Source: Salvelinus alpinus
Taxonomy: Eukaryota > Chordata > Actinopteri > Salmoniformes > Salmonidae
Assembly (NCBI RefSeq): GCF_045679555.1
Contig: NC_092087.1
Location: 21,133,925 to 21,197,924 of the forward strand
Direction: 5' to 3'
Length of the DNA stretch: 64,000 bases
Program-made: the position numbers and the translations under genes
Shown: piece by piece, positions 48,346 through 61,914 of the stretch
Numbering within the stretch: the first letter of the stretch is position 1
Layout: each line of letters opens with the position of its first letter
The notes under the pieces: generated by a model
Seen by the model: the letters and a program-made list of their open reading frames with translations, nothing else
The model's database searches: none
Told to the model about the DNA's origin: nothing

Positions 48346-51300
48346 TTAACCTCCTGACGCTAGGGGTCAGATTTGTTGAATTTTTTAATATAATGTTCCC
48401 AAGGTAAACAGACTATTTCTCAGGTCCAGATCGTAGAATATGCATATAATTTACAGATTAGGATAGAAAACATTCCAAAGTTTCCAAAACTGTCAAAATA
48501 TTGTCTGTGAGTATAACAAAACTGATTCTGCAGGCGAAAACCTGAGGAAATCTAACCCGGAAGTGATTTTTAAAATTTTTAAATCTGTGTTTCCTTGCCC
48601 GTCTTTCTTCCATTTAAAGGGGTATCAACCAGATTCCTTTTCCAATGGCTTCCTCGGGCTGTGACCAGGCTTCAGACATAGTTTCAGGCTTTTATTTTGA
48701 AAAATGATGCGAGATTTTTCAAAACGAGTCAGGTGTCCTTTGATTAGTTCCTGCGCGCGAGGGTTAGCTCTCCATTTTCTTTCTCTCTTTTATTGAATAG
48801 GTTACGGTCCGGTTGAAATATTATCGATTATGTATGTTAAAAACAACCTGAGGATTGATTATAAAAAACATTTGACATGTTTCTACGAACATTACGGATA
48901 CTTTTTGGAATTTTCGTCGAACGGAACGAGGCTTTGGTTTTCTGAACATAACGTGCAACCCAAATGGCGTTTTTTTGTTATAAAAGTAATATTTATCGAA
49001 CAAAAATAACATTTATTGTGTAACTGGGAGTCTCGTGAGTGCAAACTTCCGAAGATTATCAAAGGTAAGTGATTAACCTTTCCCCCACATTCCACTGAAA
49101 AGGCAGCGCGCGAAATTCAAAATTTTTTTTTTTAAATATTTAACTTTCACACATTAACAAGTCCAATACAGCAAATGAAAGATAAACATCTTGTGAATCC
49201 AGCTAACATGTCCGATTTTTTAAACGTTTTACAGCGAAAACACCACGTATATTTATGTTAGCTCACCACCAAATACAAAAAAGCACAGACATTTCTTTCA
49301 CAGCACAGGTAGCTTGTACAAAACCCCCAAATAGAGATAGAATTAGTCACTAACCAAGAAACAACTTCATCAGATGACAGTCTTATAACATGTTATACAA
49401 TAAATCTATGTTTTGTTCGAAAAATGTGCATATTTCAGGTATAAATCATAGTTTTACATTGCAGCTACAATCACAAATAGCACCGAAGCAGCTAGAACAA
49501 TTACAGAGACCAACGTGAAATACCTAAATACTCATCATAAAACATTTATGAAAAATACATGGTGTACAGCAAATGAAAGACAAACATCTTGTGAATCCAG
49601 CCAATATTTCAGATTTTTTAAGTGTTTACAGCGAAAACACAATATAGCATTATATTAGCTTACCACAATAGCCAAAAACACAACCCATTTATCAGCAGCA
49701 AAAGTTAGCGATCGCAAAAAAACAGCAGAATATATATAATTTTTCACTAACCTTGACAACCTTCATCAGATGACAGTCCTATAACATCAGGTTATACAAT
49801 ACACTTATGCTTTGTTCGAAAATGTGCATATTTAGAGCTGAAATCTGTGGTTATACATTGTGAAAACGTAGCAACTTTTTCCCAGAATCTCCGGATATAT
49901 TTCTGACACTCACCTAATCTGACCAAATAACTCATCATAAACTTTACTAAAAAATACATGTTGTACAGCAAATGAAAGATACACTAGTTCTTAATGCAAT
50001 CACCGTGTTAGAATTCTAAAAATAACTTTAGTACGACATACAGCTTACGTTATAGCGAGACAGCGCCTGCAATGAGGGCGGAAAATAGTACTAAACATTT
50101 TCCACAGAAATACGAAATAACATCATAAATGGTTCCTACTTTTGCTGAGCTTCCATCAGAATCTTGTACAAGGGGTCCTTTGTCCAGAACAATCGTTGTT
50201 TGGTTTTAGAATGTCCTTTTCTCCTGTCGAATTAGCAACCAAAGCTAGCCAAGTGGCACGAAGCTGTCCATCTTCACCAAACGCAGAGAACGGAAACCGC
50301 CAAAACTCCCGATAAACTTTCAATAATCTGATAAAACTATATTGAAAAAACATACTTTACGATGATATTATCACATGTATCAAATAAAATCAAAGCCGGA
50401 GATATTAGCCGTCTATAACGAAAGCTTTTCAGAACGCAATCCAGGGTTCCTTCCCGCGCCTTGCTGAACAAAGGAAATAGTGGTCACGTCATTCCAAGAG
50501 CTCTTGTTCGACCTCAGATCAAGCTAGATACCCCATTCCACCTCTCACTGCCTCTTGACATCTAGTGGAAGGCGTATGAAGTGCATGTATATCCATAGAT
50601 TTCAAGCAAATGAATAGGAAGGCCCTGGAACAGAGCCTCGATTTCAGATTTTTCACTTCCTAACAGGAAGTTTGCTGCCAAATGAGTTCTGTTTTACTCA
50701 CAGATATAATTCAAACGGTTTTAGAAACTTGAGAGTATTTTCTATCCAATAGTAATAATAATATGCATATTGTACAAGCAAGAAATGAGTACGAGGCAGT
50801 TTAATTTGGGAACGATTTTTTACAAAGTGAAAACAGCGCCTCCATATCCCAAAGAGGTTTATTGCTTTTCTGACTTTCGTGACCATGCTAATTTGGGGCT
50901 AGCTGTTCTAGCATTGATTGATACACTCACAAAAGCTTGGATTGCTTTCGCTGCAAAGCATATTTTCCAAATCTGACACGATAGGTGGATTAACAACAAG
51001 CTAAGCTGTGTTTTGGTATATTTCACTTGTGATTGCATGATTATAAATATTTTTTGTAATATTTTTGAATCTGATACGTTTGGGAATTTTCTTCTGCCTT
51101 TCAGGACCGGAACGAGGCTGTAGTTTTCTGAACATAACGCGCAACCCAAATGGCATTTTTTTGTTATAAAAGTAATATTTATCAAACAAAAAGAACATTT
51201 ATTGTGTAACTGGGAGTCTCGTGAGTGCAAACATCCGAAGATTATCAAAGGTAAGCGATTCATTTTATTGCTTTTCTGACTTTCGTGACCATGCTAATTT

Positions 51301-51541
51301 GGGGCTAGCTGTTCTAGCATTGATTGATACACTCACAAAAGCTTGGATTGCTTTCGCTGCAAAGCATATTTTCAAAATCTGACACGATAGGTGGATTAAC
51401 AACAAGCTACGCTGTGTTTTGGTATATTTCACTTGTGATTGCATGATTATAAATATTTTTTGTAATATTTTGCGCCCTGCAATTCAGCGGTTGTTTAGGA
51501 AAATGATCCCGCTAAAGGGATCCGTAGCACAGAAAAGTTAA
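48346..51541. mobile_element. TTAA-flanked repeat family, compound copy with internal inversion and duplications
   Basis: TTAA is at both ends (48,346-48,349 and 51,538-51,541). The left end (CCTCCTGACGCTAGGGGTCA) and right end (GATCCCGCTAAAGGGATCCG...) belong to the same family as 37,359 and 57,584. Sense blocks carry GATAGAAAACATTCCAAAGT, GTCTGTGAGTATAACA and GAAGATTATCAAAGGTAAGT. A middle section (about 49,120-50,860) runs in antisense (e.g. TTTTCTATCCAATAGTAATA at 50,738; TGACATCTAGTGGAAGGCGT), indicating a second copy inserted or inverted. No transposase. 47,951-48,345 to the left has no recognised feature. Confidence 0.65.
50861..51470. repeat. Direct repeat of about 204 bp inside the TTAA compound copy
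   Basis: 50,861-51,064 and 51,267-51,470 are almost identical (from ATTGCTTTTCTGACTTTCGT to TTTTTTGTAATATTT), offset 406 bp. The spacer (51,065-51,262) is itself a near copy of 48,895-49,080. Confidence 0.92.
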
Positions 51542-51994
51542 GTGTCTATAACTGTTTACATTGAACTCCAAATAAGAAGTAAGTAGAGTTTGATAGGACA
51601 CACCCTACAAAAATCATGAGAGAGAGGGAGAGAGAAAGAGAGATATTCCAGCAGATCTCCTTGGTGAGGGTGGCGTGGATCATGCACTGCTTCTCCTGGG
51701 ATGAGCATGATGTTCCGCATGTCACGCCTCATATCCCAAACATTGGGAAAAGGGGACATAAAGTCAAAATGTTGATGCATCTAGAATTTCAATGTTTTAC
51801 ACAATGTTATCATATTTGATGAGTTACTGACCTGTCTGTCCACAGGCTCGATGTGGTAGTCTCCACAACTGCACGCTTGTGCTTGGCTCACACTGGCACA
51901 GTATGTCCATGTACCAGATGGCCTGAGCGATGGACTCCTGAAAACAAAGAGACATTTGGTCAGTGATGGGTATTTTTCAATGCCGTATCTATCA
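51542..51994. other. Stretch with two exon-like segments on the minus strand, unassigned
   Basis: On the minus strand, a segment at 51,946-51,838 is bounded by TTTTCAG and GTCAGTAA and has an open frame (ESIAQAIWYMDILCQCE). Another at about 51,735-51,655 has the open frame SSQEKQCMIHATLTKEICWN. I do not recognise the protein. They might be exon relics of one gene or chance. A GA-rich tract lies at 51,616-51,641. Confidence 0.25.
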
Positions 51995-53930
51995 AGTTTC
52001 AAGGTAAGACCCAGATGCAGACTGTGTCGAAGTAACAATGTTTATTGCAACAGGGGCAAAGGTACAGGACGGCAGGCGGGAAACAGGAGACAGGAGACAA
52101 AGGGCTGTAAGACAATATTTTAATTCTAAACACAGGAAAGTTAGGAGGAGGACGAACAGCAGAGAGGTTAATGATCTTTGAGCGGGGGGGAAAGGTCTCG
52201 GCTTCCGAGGGTGTAGCTGCGGGACTACAGCAGCGTGCCAGCGCATCTGGCTTGACTTCCTTGGATACCGATCGGTGCAGTGGAAGCGAAGTGGCCCAGG
52301 CCTTACTGAACCCCTCTGAGGTCCTGGTACTCCGGGGGCTGGCGGAGAGGTCCGGGGCAATTCCCAAGCCCCCAGGAAGATGTCCCTTGCAGGCAGAGCT
52401 GACTACAGGAATTGAGTGTGGCAGGACGGGCTCCAGCCCACGGTGGCACCAGTAGCCCAGTCAATAGAGAGATTGTGTCGCTGGAGCCAAGAGAATCTCA
52501 ATACCACAGCAACCTGAGGAGACTCAACTAGCAGGAATTGGATCGTCTCGCTGTGGTTCCCTGACACTCGTAGGTTGATGGGGGTGGTATGGTGGGTGAC
52601 CCGGCCTATAGAGCGCCCGTCCAGCGCTCTAACATCCATGGGAATGGAGAGGGGTTGAGTGGGGATGCCCAGCTCGGACGCCAGGGTAACGTCGGTAAGA
52701 CTCACATTGGCCCCTGAGTCGATGAGTACCTGGAGAGACTTGGACTGGTCGCCCCACAGCAGGATGGCATGGAGAGGGGGGTGATGAAGGGGAGAAGAAC
52801 AATTATCTTTAAGACCCACTAGAGTACTCACTCCAACGAATGAGCTAGGTCTCTTGAAGGGACTGGTAGACACATAATGACCAGCAGTACCGCAATACAG
52901 ACAACTCTGGGTGTCAAATCTGCGTATGCGTTCGGCTGGGCTCTTGGAGGAACGCGGGTAAGCTTGGATCCTCTCGAGGACGTAGATGCCGGGGACTTCC
53001 GGAGTTCATCAGATGCAAGGTGGGATCCTTGAGTGAGCGATTGGGACCGCAATCAGACCTCTTCTCCCTCCTACGTTCCTGTAGCCGACCATCGATTCGG
53101 ATGGTTAAAGCGATGAGTGAGTCGAGATCCATTGGTAGTTCCCGGGCTGCAAGCTCGTCCTTTACTTCCTCAGATAATCCGGGCAGGAACGTGTCGAACA
53201 GCGCTTATGGGTTCCAGGCACCCTTTGCTGCTAGCGTGCGGAAATCCACCGCATAGTCTGCCACACCGAGGGAGGTCTGCTGAAGCTGGAGTAGCTTCTG
53301 GGCAGCTTCTCTCCCGGACACCGGAGCCTCAAACTTTTTTCACATCCGCCACGAATCCCCCCGACTGAACCATACAGCCGACTGTTGTTCCCAAACAGCC
53401 GTAGCCCAGGTGAGGGCCCTCCCGGATATCAGCGTGATGGAGGAAGGCTGCAGCTCCATGACGAGGGAACACTGAGCAAGCCCCGAGTTCTGGACAATGG
53501 CTTTTTCCGACACAAATCCGACACAAGTACTTTATCAGACAGCTGTGATGCTGAGTACCTGTTGCGGGTATACAGGATTGTATACTGTAGAATTGTATAC
53601 AGGATTGTATTCTGTATACGGGATTGTCCTGTAGAACCTTCAACTGTGCTGATGTTTCCTGAAGATGCACCTCAGTGAGAACATTCTGCAATGTGTAGAC
53701 AGCAACCTCCTACATTCTTCAGCAGCCGAGGGGCCTGGAACTTCATCTGCCATGATTGATCTGTCTGGATATTTCTCTTCTGCCATGGTGGATGAGTCTG
53801 GATCTGTCTGGATCGTCCTCTTCTGCCATGGTGGATGAGCTACCTTCTCTGGTAAACATAGGGCCATTTCCCAACGGAAAATGGCAGCTGCAGACTCGAG
53901 TGTTGTCATTGATTTTCCGGTCCGCCCGTC
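51995..53930 (-). mobile_element. Ty3/Gypsy-type retrotransposon fragment (gag and protease), minus strand
   Basis: Reading down from about 53,700, gag remnants include HADIREGPHL-region sequence, PVSGREAAQKLLQLQQ and LPGLSEEVKDELAARELPMD (53,190-53,100). Next is a zinc knuckle CLYCGTAGHYVSTSPFK, in which the fourth ligand is Ser instead of Cys. The aspartic protease follows at 52,873-52,403 with VLIDSGANVSLTD (DSG active site) and LRFSWLQRHNLSIDW. The frame is broken in gag at several points. The RT, RNase H and integrase parts are missing; 51,995-52,400 on the 3' side is other repeat. The first part of gag is out of frame. LTRs were not found. Confidence 0.8.
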
Positions 53931-54133
53931 TGAAAGATTAAAAAAAGTACATTTTACGAGCTAGATAGGTTGATTACTAAAATGGTAACATCTATATCTA
54001 AATAACATAACCCACAGACTTGACTGTAGTAATGGTAAAATAGACTTGGCTTTGGTCTATCTGCACATCTAAAATACTACTATGTGGATGGGACATTTCT
54101 GATGGGATGGAAGAATTATCTGGAATGATCAAC

Positions 54134-55658
<1,525 letters not shown>

Positions 55659-56286
55659 GATAAGTTAAAACCCTCAGCCTTGAGGTCACTGAGGTGGACC
55701 AACAGTGGTAAGGGGACTGACATGCAGGGTTGGAACATAAGGATTTTGGGCACTGGCCAGCAGATCACGATTTCTACTAGCCCGGGTAACATTCAGGTCC
55801 TAAATCTGTGGCGATCCCGAAGAAGTTAACCAAAGATGCATATGGGCTTAATCATGGATACGTGGGCTTAATAGGTACGCCTACCCTACAATAATATGAA
55901 GAGTAGACTCTGCCATAAGGAAAACCAGCAAGAAAATGAATAACCAATGCATGAAAAGCATGAGGAGCTTGGAAACATGGAGTCCACAAATGAAAGGAGA
56001 GGGAGAGCCGTGGGATGGCATTTGAATTGGACTGGAGATTATGCATGCTAAATGAGAATTCATGTTCATGTAGCATATTTTTATTATTCATGTGTCGACT
56101 GCTGAATCCCTCTTTAATGAGCGATTATTATCACAAAGCACAAGTCCACGTCAGTCATGTTCCTTGCCATTTATATATTTTCATTAAGTAAATGTGTTCA
56201 GAAAAAAATATATTAAAATTAAGAATTCAAATGAATGGAAAGGTTAACAAAAAATTTTTTTTCTATTATCATATGCAGATCATATA
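55659..56286. other. Intergenic stretch, no gene recognised
   Basis: Short open frames only, without family resemblance. AT-rich tract at 56,190-56,270. Confidence 0.45.
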
Positions 56287-56426
56287 TACTGAACAAAAAT
56301 GTAAATACAACATGCAAAAATGTCAAAGTTTTTACTGACTTATAGTTCATATAAGGAAATCAGTCAATTTAAATTAATTCAGTTTAACATGACTGGGAAT
56401 ACAGATATTCATCTGTTGGTCACAAA
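56287..56426 (+). mobile_element. Left end of another Tc1-like family
   Basis: TA then CTGAACAAAAATGTAAATAC begins a terminal region I recognise from salmonid Tc1-like elements. It stops where the next element begins at 56,427, and its continuation is not seen on the far side. Confidence 0.6.
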
Positions 56427-57134
56427 TACCGTGCCGGTCAAAAGTTTGGACACACCTACTCATTACAGGGTTTCTACAATGTTCTACAGACATGAAAACT
56501 ATGAAATAACACAGGAGGTGTGATGGTTTGGGGGTGCTTTGCTAGTGACACTGTCTGTGATTTATTTAGAATTCAAGACACACTTAACCATTATGGCTAC
56601 CACAGCATTCTGCAGCGATACGCCATCCAATCTGGTTTGCGCTTAGTGGGACTATCATAGTGGGACAATGACTCAAAACACACCTCCAAGCTGTGTAAGG
56701 GCTATTTGACCACGAAGGAGAGTGATGGAGTGCTGCATCAGATGACCTGGCCTACACAATCACCCGACCTCAACCCAATTGAGATGGTTTGGGATGAGTT
56801 GGACCGCAGAGTGAAGGAAAAGCAACCAACAAGTGCTCAGCATATGTGGAAACTCCTTCAGGACTGTTGGAAAAGCATTCCTCATGAAACTGGTTGAGAG
56901 AATGCAAAGAGTGTGCAAAGACGTCATCAACGCAAAGGGTGGCTACTTTGAAGAATCTCAAATCTCAAATATATTTAGATTTGTTAAAAAACAAATGTAG
57001 GTTACTATATGACTTCATATGTGTTATTTCATAGTTCTGATGTCTTCACTATTATTCTACAATGTAGAAAATAATACAAATAAAGAAAAACCCTTGAATG
57101 AGTAGGAGTGTCCAAACTTTTGACTGGTACTGTA
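56427..57134 (+). mobile_element. Tc1-like transposon with internal deletion
   Basis: TA-flanked ends: CCGTGCCGGTCAAAAGTTTG on the left and the complement of CAGTACCAGTCAAAAGTTTG on the right. Between them remains only the catalytic end: a MVWGC-type remnant (DGLGVLC, 56,522), a NDPKHTS-like second-Asp region near 56,665 in broken frame, and the open frame [20 protein letters not shown] (catalytic Glu) ending at 56,897. The N-terminal half is deleted. Confidence 0.9.
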
Positions 57135-57149
57135 CTTACTACTAAATTA

Positions 57150-57335
57150 CATACACACCACCTATTTCTATTCTGGATTGTGACACATGCTCACTCTAAT
57201 ATATCTACTCTGGAGTGTCTACTCTGGAATATGTTTTTGTTGTTGTCTATTTGTATTGTATTTGCGAGACATTCTACTGCACTACTCGAGCTAGTAACAC
57301 AAGCATTTCGCTGCAATAAACTTTGATTTGATTTG
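57150..57335 (+). repeat. LINE 3' end
   Basis: CACAAGCATTTCGCTGCAATAAACTTTGATTTG-type sequence at 57,298-57,335 is a LINE 3' tail, as at 6,720-6,832. No coding region. 57,336-57,583 holds an 11-bp tandem (GGATGTTTTTT, three copies at 57,550-57,583) and nothing else recognised. Confidence 0.6.
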
Positions 57336-57583
57336 TGAACTCCAGCCATCAGTGATCCACCTATAGCTAAATCTCCGTAGCTTCAGAGGTAAAGGTTGGG
57401 CATTATTGATGATTGGGATGAAAAAAGGGGATCCACACTTTGAGGCATTCTGTCATCAAGGCTACTTTTCAAAGACAATTGCATTGTTGTCTTAATGATC
57501 CATTGCTTTCAACACTCCTGTAAGGCTTTGATCTTGTATGGTATAGATGGAATGTTTTTTGGATGTTTTTTGGATGTTTTTTG

Positions 57584-59033
57584 AACTTCTTATGGCTGCA
57601 GGGGCAGTATTGAGTAGCTTGGATGAAAGGTGCACAGAGGTGCCCAGAGTAAACGGCCTGCTCCTCAGTCATAGTTGCTAATATATGCATATTATTATTA
57701 GTATTGGATAGAAAACACTCTGACGTTTCTAAAACTGTTTGAACTATGTCTGTGAGTATAACAGAACTCATATGGCAGGCAAAACCTGAGAAAAAACAGG
57801 AAGTGAGAAATCTGAGGTTGGTCGATTTTCAACTCATCGCCTATTGAAAACACTGTAGGATATGGATCTGTTTGCACTTCCTACGGCTTCCACTAGATGT
57901 CAACAGTCTGTAGAACCTTGTCTGATGCCTCTACTGTAAAGGGGGGCTGAATGAGAGGGGAATTAGTCAGGTCTGCCATGACCTGACCATGCTTTCACCA
58001 TGCGCGTTCACATGAGAGGAAGCTCTGTTCCATCGCTCATCTGAAGTCAATGTGATTCTCCGGTTGGAACGTCATTCAAGATTTATGTTAAAAACATTCT
58101 AAAGATTGATTCAATACATCGTTTGACATGTTTCTACGGACTGTTACGGAACTTTTGGACATTTCGTCAGCTTTTAGTGAACGCGCTTCCTCACGTTGGA
58201 TTTGTTTACCAAACACGCTAATGAAAATAGCTATTTGGACATAAATGATGGACATTACCGAACCAAACAAACATTTCTTGTGGGAGTCCTGGGAGTGCAT
58301 TCGGACGAAGATCAGCAAAAGTAAGTGAAGATTTATAATGCTCTTTATGATTTTTGTTGACTGCACAATTTGGCGGGTAACTGTTTGGCTTGCTTTTGTG
58401 GCTGAACGCTGTCTTCAGATTATTGAATATTGTGTTTTGCCGTAAAGCTTTTTGAAATCTGACACAGCGGTTGCATTAAGAACAAGTGTATCTTTAAGTC
58501 TATGTAAAACATGTATCTTTCATCAAAGTTTATGATGAGTATTTCTGTTATTTGACGTGGCTCTCTGCAATTTCTCCGGATATTTTGGAAGGGCATTTCT
58601 GAACATGGCTCCAATGTAAACTGAGGTTTTTGGATATAAATATGAACTTAATCGAACAAGACATATATGTATTGTGTAACATGAAGTCCTATGAGTGTCA
58701 TCTGATGAAGATCATCAAAGGTTAGTGATTCATTTTATCTCTATTTGTGCTTTTTGTGACTCCTCTCTTTGGCTGGAAAAATGGCAGAATTTTTCTGTGA
58801 GTTGGTGGTGACCTAACATAATCATTTGTGGTGCTTTCGCTGAAAAACCTATTTGAAATCGGACACTTTGGTGGGATTAACAACAAGAATACCTTTAAAA
58901 TGGTATAAGATACATGTATGTTTGAGGAATTTTAATTATGAGATTTCTGTTGTTTGAATTTGGCGCCCTGCACTTTCACTGGCTGTTGTCATATCGATCC
59001 CGTTAACGGGATTTCAGCCTTAAGAAGTTTTAA
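57584..59033. mobile_element. TTAA-type repeat family, single full-length copy
   Basis: The left end AACTTCTTATGGCTGCAGGG and the complement of the right end (AACTTCTTAAGGCTGAAATC) form short inverted ends; TTAA is at the right (59,030-59,033), and the left site is eroded. The order of blocks is GATAGAAAACACTCTGACGT, CTCATATGGCAGGC, CACTAGATGTCAACAG, then two modules of the type GATGAAGATCATCAAAGGTT-AGTG, and GGCGCCCTGCACTTTCACTG near the end. A palindrome ATCCCGTTAACGGGAT is at 58,997-59,012. No transposase frame is seen. This copy gives the unrearranged layout of the family. Confidence 0.75.
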
Positions 59034-59605
59034 AGACATGAACCTATCAAACAGGTAGACATACTGCAGCGTAATACATGATGAGTTTGTCCTGGCTCTT
59101 TCAAGACTCAACGACTGAAACATATATGGACTCTGTTCAGACTGCCCTTCAAATACGGATGTACCAAACATTTGACACAAAGGTTGTTTTTCAACATATG
59201 CTTTTGATGAGTGAGTCTGCAAGGAAATATTTCCACAATCGATGTTGTTAATGAAAATCCTCATTCTAGTGTAGAGACACTTGTCAAAAAGAAAATCAAG
59301 GACATTCAAAGAGAAAAAACATCTGACAGATGCTTTCCGAAGGAAACAATATGAGATGTGTACTTTTTTCTTACTTCTGCTGCTTCAATACAACGGGGTC
59401 GGCTCAAAAGACTAAAGCCAACTTTGTTCAAATGGCACCCAATAATTACCACACATTAAATGTCTGAAAGACTTTGAGGAAGAATGCAGTACCTCTCCTA
59501 TAATCGTATTACTGTGGTAACCCATTGCAGTATTGTGAGAATTCATTCCTTAGGCTGAATTGTAAAGCTGAGAAATTAACTAATGATGTATTTCTCTTGA
59601 GCTTG
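59034..59605. other. Intergenic stretch, no gene recognised
   Basis: No element end, tandem repeat or coding family is visible. Confidence 0.45.
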
Positions 59606-59725
59606 AGGAGAGCTCTGCTCACATAAAATCGTGGCCACCTGCCACACAACCCGGGTTCGAACCCGGATCTGTAGTGACGCCTCAAGCACTGCAGTGCCTT
59701 AGACCTCTGCGCCACTCAGGAGGCC
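59606..59725 (-). mobile_element. tRNA-Leu-like SINE head on minus strand
   Basis: The minus strand starts GGCCTCCTGAGTGGCGCAGAGGTCTAAGG-type sequence (A box TGGCGCAGAGG) and has a B box GGGTTCGAACCCGG. The shape resembles a tRNA-Leu head. It is not a tRNA gene, since anticodon arm and acceptor stem do not close. The tail is short or lost. Confidence 0.75.
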
Positions 59726-60069
59726 GAACATTCCCAGAAAGTTGTGAGAAGGTTGTATGCAAAATAACCATAGGACAACCACGCTCTCACCAAGCTCTAA
59801 GAAACATATGGTTCTCAGAACGTTATGTGCTAACTGGGATGCTTCTTCATTCATTTAGTTCAAATGTACAAACACCTACATAGCCCATTTAGCTTTTACC
59901 ACACTTGTGCTCACTGAAAGTAATGGGTTTCTTGGCTGGACAGAAAACCATTTATCGAAGGTCTTGTCAAGACATGCAAAAATAAAATGCTTCACCTGAG
60001 GTGGAACTGGTTTGGTTGAAACTTGTGGCACCATCCATCTACCCAGTTTGTTGCTGGTTTTGTGATCTG

Positions 60070-60127
60070 ATTTGTAAGTCGCTCTAGGTAAGAGCTTCTG
60101 CTAAATGGTGAAAATGTAAATGTAAAT
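60070..60127 (+). repeat. SINE 3' tail
   Basis: TTTGTAAGTCGCTCTAGGTA and AAATGTAAATGTAAA match the tail of the SINE at 29,654-29,816. The tRNA head is absent. Confidence 0.7.
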
Positions 60128-60230
60128 TTCCCTCTCCGAACAAACTGTCCCAGCACTTGTAGTAATGTGTAGTATTTGTACAGGCCAAAGCTTGTTGCTG
60201 GGCCAATGATATTGTTGACCTCATAAAGAA

Positions 60231-61107
60231 TAAACATATAGATCTAGATGATAAACTGCCAAATCCTGATGGAAAACACTGACACATGTAAGACAGCTTT
60301 GTCAAGAAAGTACAATTGAGTCCAAGCTCCAATAACCCATTGTAAGGCTGAGGGTTAGAGCCGCTTTAATAAGAAATCGCACATTTTTTCCCCTCCAATT
60401 TACCTTAAGTTAGGATCTTTTTGTTTGGTGTTTTTTAGTATAGAAGATTGCTGATAATAGTTCTGTCCCCTTTTCAGTTTTATCGACAGAAAGAAAAGAA
60501 AGCAGATGGTTAGGTCTCAGACCATTTCATCAAATTCCACCAAGTCCTTTGCCACTGACCACTAAACAACGTCCGTTCGATCTTTCTTTAGTTTTGACTC
60601 AAATTCAAGTAAAACATTCAAGCTGAATTTACTTAGACATAGTTTTGACTTTTTTTTTTTTCCTTTTGCTTTTGCCCATTTAAAGTAATTGCAGGGGAGT
60701 CCTGAAGTACACTACATGGTTGAAAGTGAAGGAAGTGAAGATGGAGGAAGTAGTCTCTATTTATACCATTACAGGTACATTAGGCTTACCTCTGGTAAAC
60801 GTTAATTGAAGGGAAGCAGGATATGGTCACATTGCGTCTGGTTAAGGTCAATTGTATCATTGAGAGCTGTTCCTATTGTACTGTGTTGTCTTACTTTGAA
60901 CCTCTCCCCCACTTCTCCCAGCCCCTGTGGTCGACGATAATGAAATTACACATCCAGAATTATGATTTAGCGTAAACATATAGATCTAGATGATAGACTG
61001 CCAAATCCTGATGGAAAACACTGACACATGTAAGACAGCTAGGCCAAGAAAGTGCCATTAAGTCCAAACTACAATAACCCATTGTGAGGCTAAGGGGTAG
61101 AGCCGCT
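60231..61107 (+). repeat. Direct duplication of about 135 bp (60,231-60,365 and 60,973-61,107)
   Basis: Both copies run from TAAACATATAGATCTAGATG to TAGAGCCGCT with about a dozen differences, at an offset of 742 bp. No gene or known element end coincides with them. The rest of 59,726-61,478 shows no recognised gene. Confidence 0.9.
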
Positions 61108-61914
61108 GCAAGTAAGCTGGCAGGGGGCAATATCGGATCTGATAATGTGTGAATACATCCAACGCATCTTATCAGCCCCTTAGGCCTGTCAGAAGGTGGC
61201 TTCAGTATGAATGGGAGAGAGGACAGGCCACTAAGGCCAGACCATAACAGACTATTCTGAGGCAGGTCAAAATGTGCTGCAGACATGCTGGAGACTTTAA
61301 TGTCAGGATTAACAGCGATAGCCATGGCAGTCATTCTCTGGAACGTTTCTTGGGGCTATTAGGTTTAACCTGGCTTGAATCCTGAGGTGAAGCTACAGCG
61401 CCTCTGGAGATTTAGAGCAGTTCCCATATAAAAAGCAGTAACTAATTATACACTTACAGATGCATAATGTAATGTTTGTACACTGCATTTGGAATTGATT
61501 CAAACCCCTTTGACTTTTTGCACATTTTGTTACATTACAGCCTTATTATAAAATAAATAAAACATTTTCCTCATCGATCTACACACAATATGTCACGTAA
61601 GGAGTAGACCAAGGCGCAGCGTGAATAGAGTTCCACATATTTTAATAAACTGAAACTCACCAAAACAAACAAACAAACAATAAAGCACAAACGAAACGTG
61701 AAGCTACTGGTGTGCACACAGGCAACTAACTGTAGACAAGATCCCACAAACACAAATGAGGAAATGGGTACCTAAATATGATCCCCAATCAGAGACAACG
61801 ATAAACAGCTGCCTCTGATTAGGAACCATATCAGGCCACCATAGAAATACAAAAACACCTAGATGACCCACCCAAGTCATTATCACGCCCCAACCAACAC
61901 AGAGAATAAACAGC

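Noticed and set aside
58088-58366. Minus-strand 92-aa frame, similar to one at 37,934 and 50,859
   Set aside because: Their similarity follows from the shared DNA of the TTAA repeat family; the frames are not kept across copies and no domain is seen.
59606-59725. tRNA-Leu gene on the minus strand
   Set aside because: Same reasoning: only a tRNA-like head; the same head occurs as a fragment at 31,323.
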